A DNA stretch of 37,969 nucleotides from Prevotella sp. (GTDB taxonomy: Bacteria; Bacteroidota; Bacteroidia; Bacteroidales; Bacteroidaceae): positions 1 to 37,969 of the forward strand of contig JAFVHN010000109.1 in assembly GCA_017474515.1 (NCBI GenBank), in the 5' to 3' direction. Positions 34,685 through 37,969 of this stretch are shown here, piece by piece. The position numbers and the translations under genes are program-made. Under the pieces are notes generated by a model. The model saw only the letters and a program-made list of their open reading frames with translations. It had not been told where the DNA came from and searched no databases. Position 1 is the first letter of the stretch; each line of letters starts with the position of its first letter.

Positions 34685-36037
34685 TCATCGTACAACGATT
34701 TTCACCGCTTTCTCCCCTATCTTCACAACAGCCACGGTGCCTGCGGGAAGCGAGGTGCTGACGGTGGCAGTGCGGTCAACGGCCGTTGCCGAGCCGACAT
34801 GCATGCCGCCGGTGGTATAGACCGACATCGTGGTGCCGTTGCCCACGCCCTCCACGGTAATCACGCCGCCACGGCTCTTCACCAACACCGGCACGGCGGC
34901 AATCTCCAAGGTTCCCGTGGCTACTTGGTTAACAGGCTCTGCGTCAATCCAGCAAAGGGTAGCAGTGGCAAGGTCGGAAGACTTACATCCTTCTGCAACA
35001 GCATAAACAGAAATGAGATAAGAAACGCTCAGGTTTACAGTATTATCTTCATGGGTGCCATTGTCTTGGCAAATAACATTCGATTTGAAAATGACACCTT
35101 CTGTTTCGCAACCAAACACGATTTTTCCATCCACATACGAAATGGTGGGCAGTCCACATTTTTCTATTAACTGCTGTGTCCCGAATCCGTCCCACGGCGC
35201 AGTGCTTCCATAACTTTCCACGGCTGTTTCCGGCACATGCAGTACGGCGGACTGAACGTCTGTGCCGGCAAAGGCACCTGAGCTTGTTTCAGGAACATTT
35301 TCAGCGAAGCAAGACACCTCCGACAATGCCACACAATTCATGAAGGCATTATCACCCACGGAGGTCACGCCCTCTGGAATGATGACTGAAGTAAGCCCCT
35401 CACAATCTGCAAAAGCATTGGCGCCGATGGAGGACACCGTGCAAGTAACCCCTTCATAAACTATGGTTTCAGGAATTGTTACCGCTCCCGTGTACTTATA
35501 GGGATTGACGGTCACCGTGGCCTGCATCTCATCTTTATTTATGCAATAATAGATACCGTTGATTTCGGTGTCAAGTTTCACGATTGTTCCGAAACTGCTC
35601 CAAGGGGAAGTGGCGACATAACTGTCGTAGGCCGTTCCCGGCACATGCAAGGTGGCAGACTGTATGTCGGTACCTTCAAAAACAGACCAGTGATAGGGGG
35701 TATCGGGAACTTTTTCAGCAAAGCAATACACGTCTGAAATCGTTCCACAACCCTTAAAGACACCGTCGTTTATTCTTTGAAGCCCCTTGGGTAGAGTAAT
35801 GGTATTTATACCACTGCAACCTGTAAAAGCATAATCTTTTATAACTGGCACATTGTTGGGGATGACCAAATCCTTGATTTCCTCACCATTCAAGAAAAGA
35901 TGATGAGCGTTAATGAGAGGATTACCTCCGCCCTCAAACCATATATTACACCATGCCTCCAAATCAGTGATGTTGACAGATGTCAGGTTGAAGCAGTCCG
36001 CGTATTTGTATTTGATTGTTACACAATGTTTTATGAA
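34685..36037 (-). pseudogene. 5'-truncated BspA-like leucine-rich-repeat surface protein
   Basis: The open frame runs from a stop at 36038-36040 to the TAA at 34685, about 450 codons. It has no ATG before the repeat domain and no signal peptide; TTG at 35962 is the only plausible start. BspA-type LRR units are clear (LTSVIIPEGVTSVGDNAFMN, CTVSSIGANAFADCEG). So is the family segment LTSVNITDLEAWCNIWFEGG, which normally lies well inside such proteins. The C-terminal 60 residues (VYTTGGMHVGS... LPAGTVAVVKIGEKAVKIVV) resemble a type IX secretion sorting domain. Without a signal peptide it cannot be exported. Homology stops near 36005, so the 5' part was probably lost by recombination. Confidence 0.8.
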
Positions 36038-36295
36038 TTAAATGATAGAAAAGTGAAGTCATAGATTCTGTGGAGTACAAAAAATGTAAGATTTAACGTT
36101 TTTAACTTATATGAACAGTTTTGATTAAGCAAATTGCAAAGTGAGGGTTGCATTTTTGTTCCACACACAAGGATTATTACGAAGAGGGACAGAAATCATT
36201 ATGTCGAGATTTCAGTCATGATGTAAACTTGCAACTCTGAGTGTGATAGCGGCCAAATCAAAACATTCGTTATTTCGCACAAAACTTGTATTGTA

Positions 36296-36310
36296 GCCAA
36301 TAATATTGGC
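36296..36310. promoter_or_regulatory. 15-base palindrome upstream of the AAA ATPase gene
   Basis: GCCAATAATATTGGC is a perfect inverted repeat around a central A. It lies about 80 bp upstream of the -33 element. Loose half sites (GCCAA) occur at about 36252 and 36342. It could be an operator; no regulator gene is in view. Confidence 0.35.
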
Positions 36311-36388
36311 AAAATATTTTTGATTAACGGACAAAATCTTCGCCAATCGAATAAAAATTGTCATATTTACGAATATTTAACGCAAGAA

Positions 36389-36421
36389 TTTGACAAGAAC
36401 AAAATAAAATCATTATCTTTG
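36389..36421 (+). promoter_or_regulatory. Promoter of the AAA ATPase / RloB pair
   Basis: TTTG at 36389-36392, a 21-bp spacer and TATCTTTG at 36414-36421, in the Bacteroidetes pattern. The ATG follows at 36455. Confidence 0.65.
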
Positions 36422-36454
36422 CAACTGAATCAATTAAGATAATTATACAACATT

Positions 36455-37798
36455 ATGCTATTATCAGCTAAGTTCGAAAATATATACTCGTTTAACGAGG
36501 ACACACGCATCTTGTTCACAGCCAGCAAGAGCGACCAATTGCCGTTGCAGGTAGCACGTGCGGAGAAACGGGATGATATATCCGTGCTGCGCATGGGATT
36601 GGTTTATGGTGCCAATGCTTCAGGTAAGTCAAACATCATAAAGTGTTTGGCTATTATCAGGGAATTTGCCTTGAATGGTTGGAGTAATCGCAAGTACAAC
36701 TACTTCAAGATGACGGATACTCCACAGGAGCGTTCAAGCATCGAACTGGAGTTCAAAGTGGATGGCCAGTTCTTTGCTTACGGCATAGCATTCTCTAAGG
36801 GTGGCTTATTGGAGGAGTGGTTATACAAGACTGGTAGTCGTACAGATGCAATGATTTTTGAGCGCAAGCGTAATGATGATGGTTGGGAAAATACCATTGC
36901 GCCACAGTTCATGAAGGGTGAAGACGGACAGTTCTTGAAGTTCCTAATTGATGGCACACCAACAAAGGGTACTTTCCTGAGTGAGTACATCAAGCGCAAT
37001 GGAAAGGGCATTGATGTTATCAAGTCTGCACGCAAGTGGTTCGAGAACTTGAATATCATCTTCCCAGATACACACAGAACGGATTTCCCATTCAGAGTAG
37101 TGAACGATACTCAGTTCAGAACGGTTATGCGAGAGTTGCTTAACTATTTCGGCACCGGCATCTCTGACCTTCGTCGTGTAGAGTCAAAATCTGAAGAATT
37201 GGGTATTCCAGATGATGTCAGACAGAAGATTGAGGAAAGTCTTGAAGGCAAGGATGAAAAGATGGGTGTCGTGATTCATAGCGAGAGCCGTTTCATCTTC
37301 GCAGAAAAGGATGAGTCGAAGAACTTGAAGTGGTATGAATTGAAGACTATCCACAAGACGGAAGACAGCAACTCAGACTATATATTCGAAATGTTCGAGG
37401 AGTCTGATGGAACTTCGCGCCTGTTCGATTTCATTCCAATGCTTATCGATATGCGTGCTAATGATGCTGTCTATGTGATTGACGAGGTTGACAGGAGCCT
37501 GCATCCAATGCTGACATTGAAATTATTAGAGATGTATAATAGCTTGCTTAGAAGCGATTCGCAAATGCAGTTAATATGCACGACACACGAATCAAATCTA
37601 CTCTCTACAGCCCCTATCCGCCAGGATGAAGTCTGGTTTGTGGAGAAAGATAAGAAAGGAGAAAGCCATTTGTCTTCACTCTGTGAGTACAAACCAAGGG
37701 AGAATGTTCAGAAAGGTTATCTGAACGGTCGCTATGGAGCGATTCCATTCTTTGGCGAACTGAATAATATTCATTGGGACGATGCGAAGCAGGAATAG
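36455..37798 (+). CDS. AAA ATPase of RloA/AbiL type
   Basis: A 447-residue ATPase of the SMC/OLD-like AAA_15/AAA_21 group. Walker A is YGANASGKSN (G52-S59), Walker B is VYVIDEVDRSLHP (D343-E344), and a TTHESNLL segment follows as the D-loop/H-switch region. The gene overlaps the start of an RloB-family gene. This pairing (ATPase plus RloB) is the RloAB or AbiLi-AbiLii arrangement, associated with restriction islands and abortive phage infection. Codon use is more A/T-rich than in the neighbouring housekeeping genes, consistent with transfer. The nuclease or toxin activity would rest with the partner. Confidence 0.85.
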   Translation: MLLSAKFENIYSFNEDTRILFTASKSDQLPLQVARAEKRDDISVLRMGLVYGANASGKSNIIKCLAIIREFALNGWSNRKYNYFKMTDTPQERSSIELEFKVDGQFFAYGIAFSKGGLLEEWLYKTGSRTDAMIFERKRNDDGWENTIAPQFMKGEDGQFLKFLIDGTPTKGTFLSEYIKRNGKGIDVIKSARKWFENLNIIFPDTHRTDFPFRVVNDTQFRTVMRELLNYFGTGISDLRRVESKSEELGIPDDVRQKIEESLEGKDEKMGVVIHSESRFIFAEKDESKNLKWYELKTIHKTEDSNSDYIFEMFEESDGTSRLFDFIPMLIDMRANDAVYVIDEVDRSLHPMLTLKLLEMYNSLLRSDSQMQLICTTHESNLLSTAPIRQDEVWFVEKDKKGESHLSSLCEYKPRENVQKGYLNGRYGAIPFFGELNNIHWDDAKQE

Positions 37799-37969
37799 TT
37801 TGATGCGCGAACGTCGTGAGGCATTTCGTGATGCTCGCCTTATAGTTATAGCCTCCGAAGGCAAAGACACGGAGCGGATATATTTCAAGGCATTAGCCAA
37901 AGAATATACCAATCCCCGTGTGCACGTACATATTTTAGAACGTAGTGTAGATGAACAGAACAACTCCAG
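37782..37969 (+). CDS. RloB-family protein (partial, runs off the window)
   Basis: Open from the ATG at 37782 (MRSRNSLMRERREAFRDARL) to the right edge, 62 codons seen. It overlaps the ATPase gene by 17 bp. An ATG at 37803 is the alternative start. The segment LIVIASEGKDTERIYFKAL matches the conserved N-terminal block of RloB, with a Toprim-like glutamate in SEGKDTE. The C-terminal part is outside the window, so completeness cannot be judged. RloB is the second gene of the RloAB/AbiL pair and probably the effector. Confidence 0.8.
   Translation, partial: MRSRNSLMRERREAFRDARLIVIASEGKDTERIYFKALAKEYTNPRVHVHILERSVDEQNNS

Larger units (their letters stand above)
36041..36454. other. AT-rich intergenic region before the defence pair
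   Basis: This 414-bp stretch is visibly richer in A and T than the genes to the left. It contains a perfect 15-base palindrome at 36296-36310 and a promoter at 36389-36421. No gene is seen. The break in the BspA-like gene lies at its left edge. Confidence 0.6.

Overview
This looks like a chromosomal segment of a Bacteroidetes bacterium, most likely of the Prevotella group. The evidence is the recurrent TAnnTTTG -7 boxes (mostly TACCTTTG), DUF5686 and DUF4105 proteins, a BspA-like leucine-rich-repeat protein with a type IX secretion-like tail, a C11 lipoprotein peptidase, and a methylmalonyl-CoA gene set. The genus is inferred, not proven. No rRNA, tRNA, CRISPR array or transposase was recognised.

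Layout. 1-6940 (+): a CDP-alcohol phosphatidyltransferase, a DUF5686 outer-membrane protein, a HAD hydrolase and a GH2 beta-galactosidase-like enzyme, closely spaced. 7309-9630 (+): a GH31 alpha-xylosidase-like enzyme, converging on proS (-). 11474-12856 (+): an OmpA-like lipoprotein and the glycosyltransferase mtgA. 12857-13649: a long non-coding stretch with a palindromic repeat. 13650-16387 (+): methylmalonyl-CoA epimerase, a carboxyltransferase, a 52-residue OadG-like tail protein and a biotin carrier, ended by a clear terminator. 16478-17824 (+): endonuclease III and a DUF2461 protein. 17843-26424 (all -): C11 peptidase, valS, a small secreted protein, a SPFH-NfeD pair behind a membrane-anchored HTH protein, and an M48 lipoprotein with a small HExxH protein. 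26425-27327: a repeat-rich non-coding stretch. 27328-34579 (+): DUF4105 membrane protein, a PafA-like protein with a damaged active site, secA and an orphan ABC ATPase. 34685-36037 (-): a 5'-truncated BspA-like gene. 36455 to the right edge (+): an AAA ATPase and the start of an RloB-family gene, a pair of the RloAB/AbiL type linked to phage defence.

Most genes are housekeeping or cell-envelope functions. The GH2 and GH31 enzymes fit breakdown of plant polysaccharide side chains, and the methylmalonyl-CoA genes fit the succinate-propionate branch of fermentation.

The strongest unexplained signals are non-coding. An 81-bp palindrome occurs twice in opposite orientation with a compensatory base change in its stem, and its flanks also match. 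A palindrome-plus-promoter module recurs in front of valS (tandem copies), the DUF4105 gene and, in part, the M48 gene. Two genes appear to have leaderless transcripts. A 15-16-bp repeat array with opposing arms lies at 26967-27215. Among proteins, the notable items are the probable pseudo-phosphatase before secA, the methylmalonyl-CoA operon without its sodium-pump subunit, and the truncated surface-protein gene beside the defence pair.
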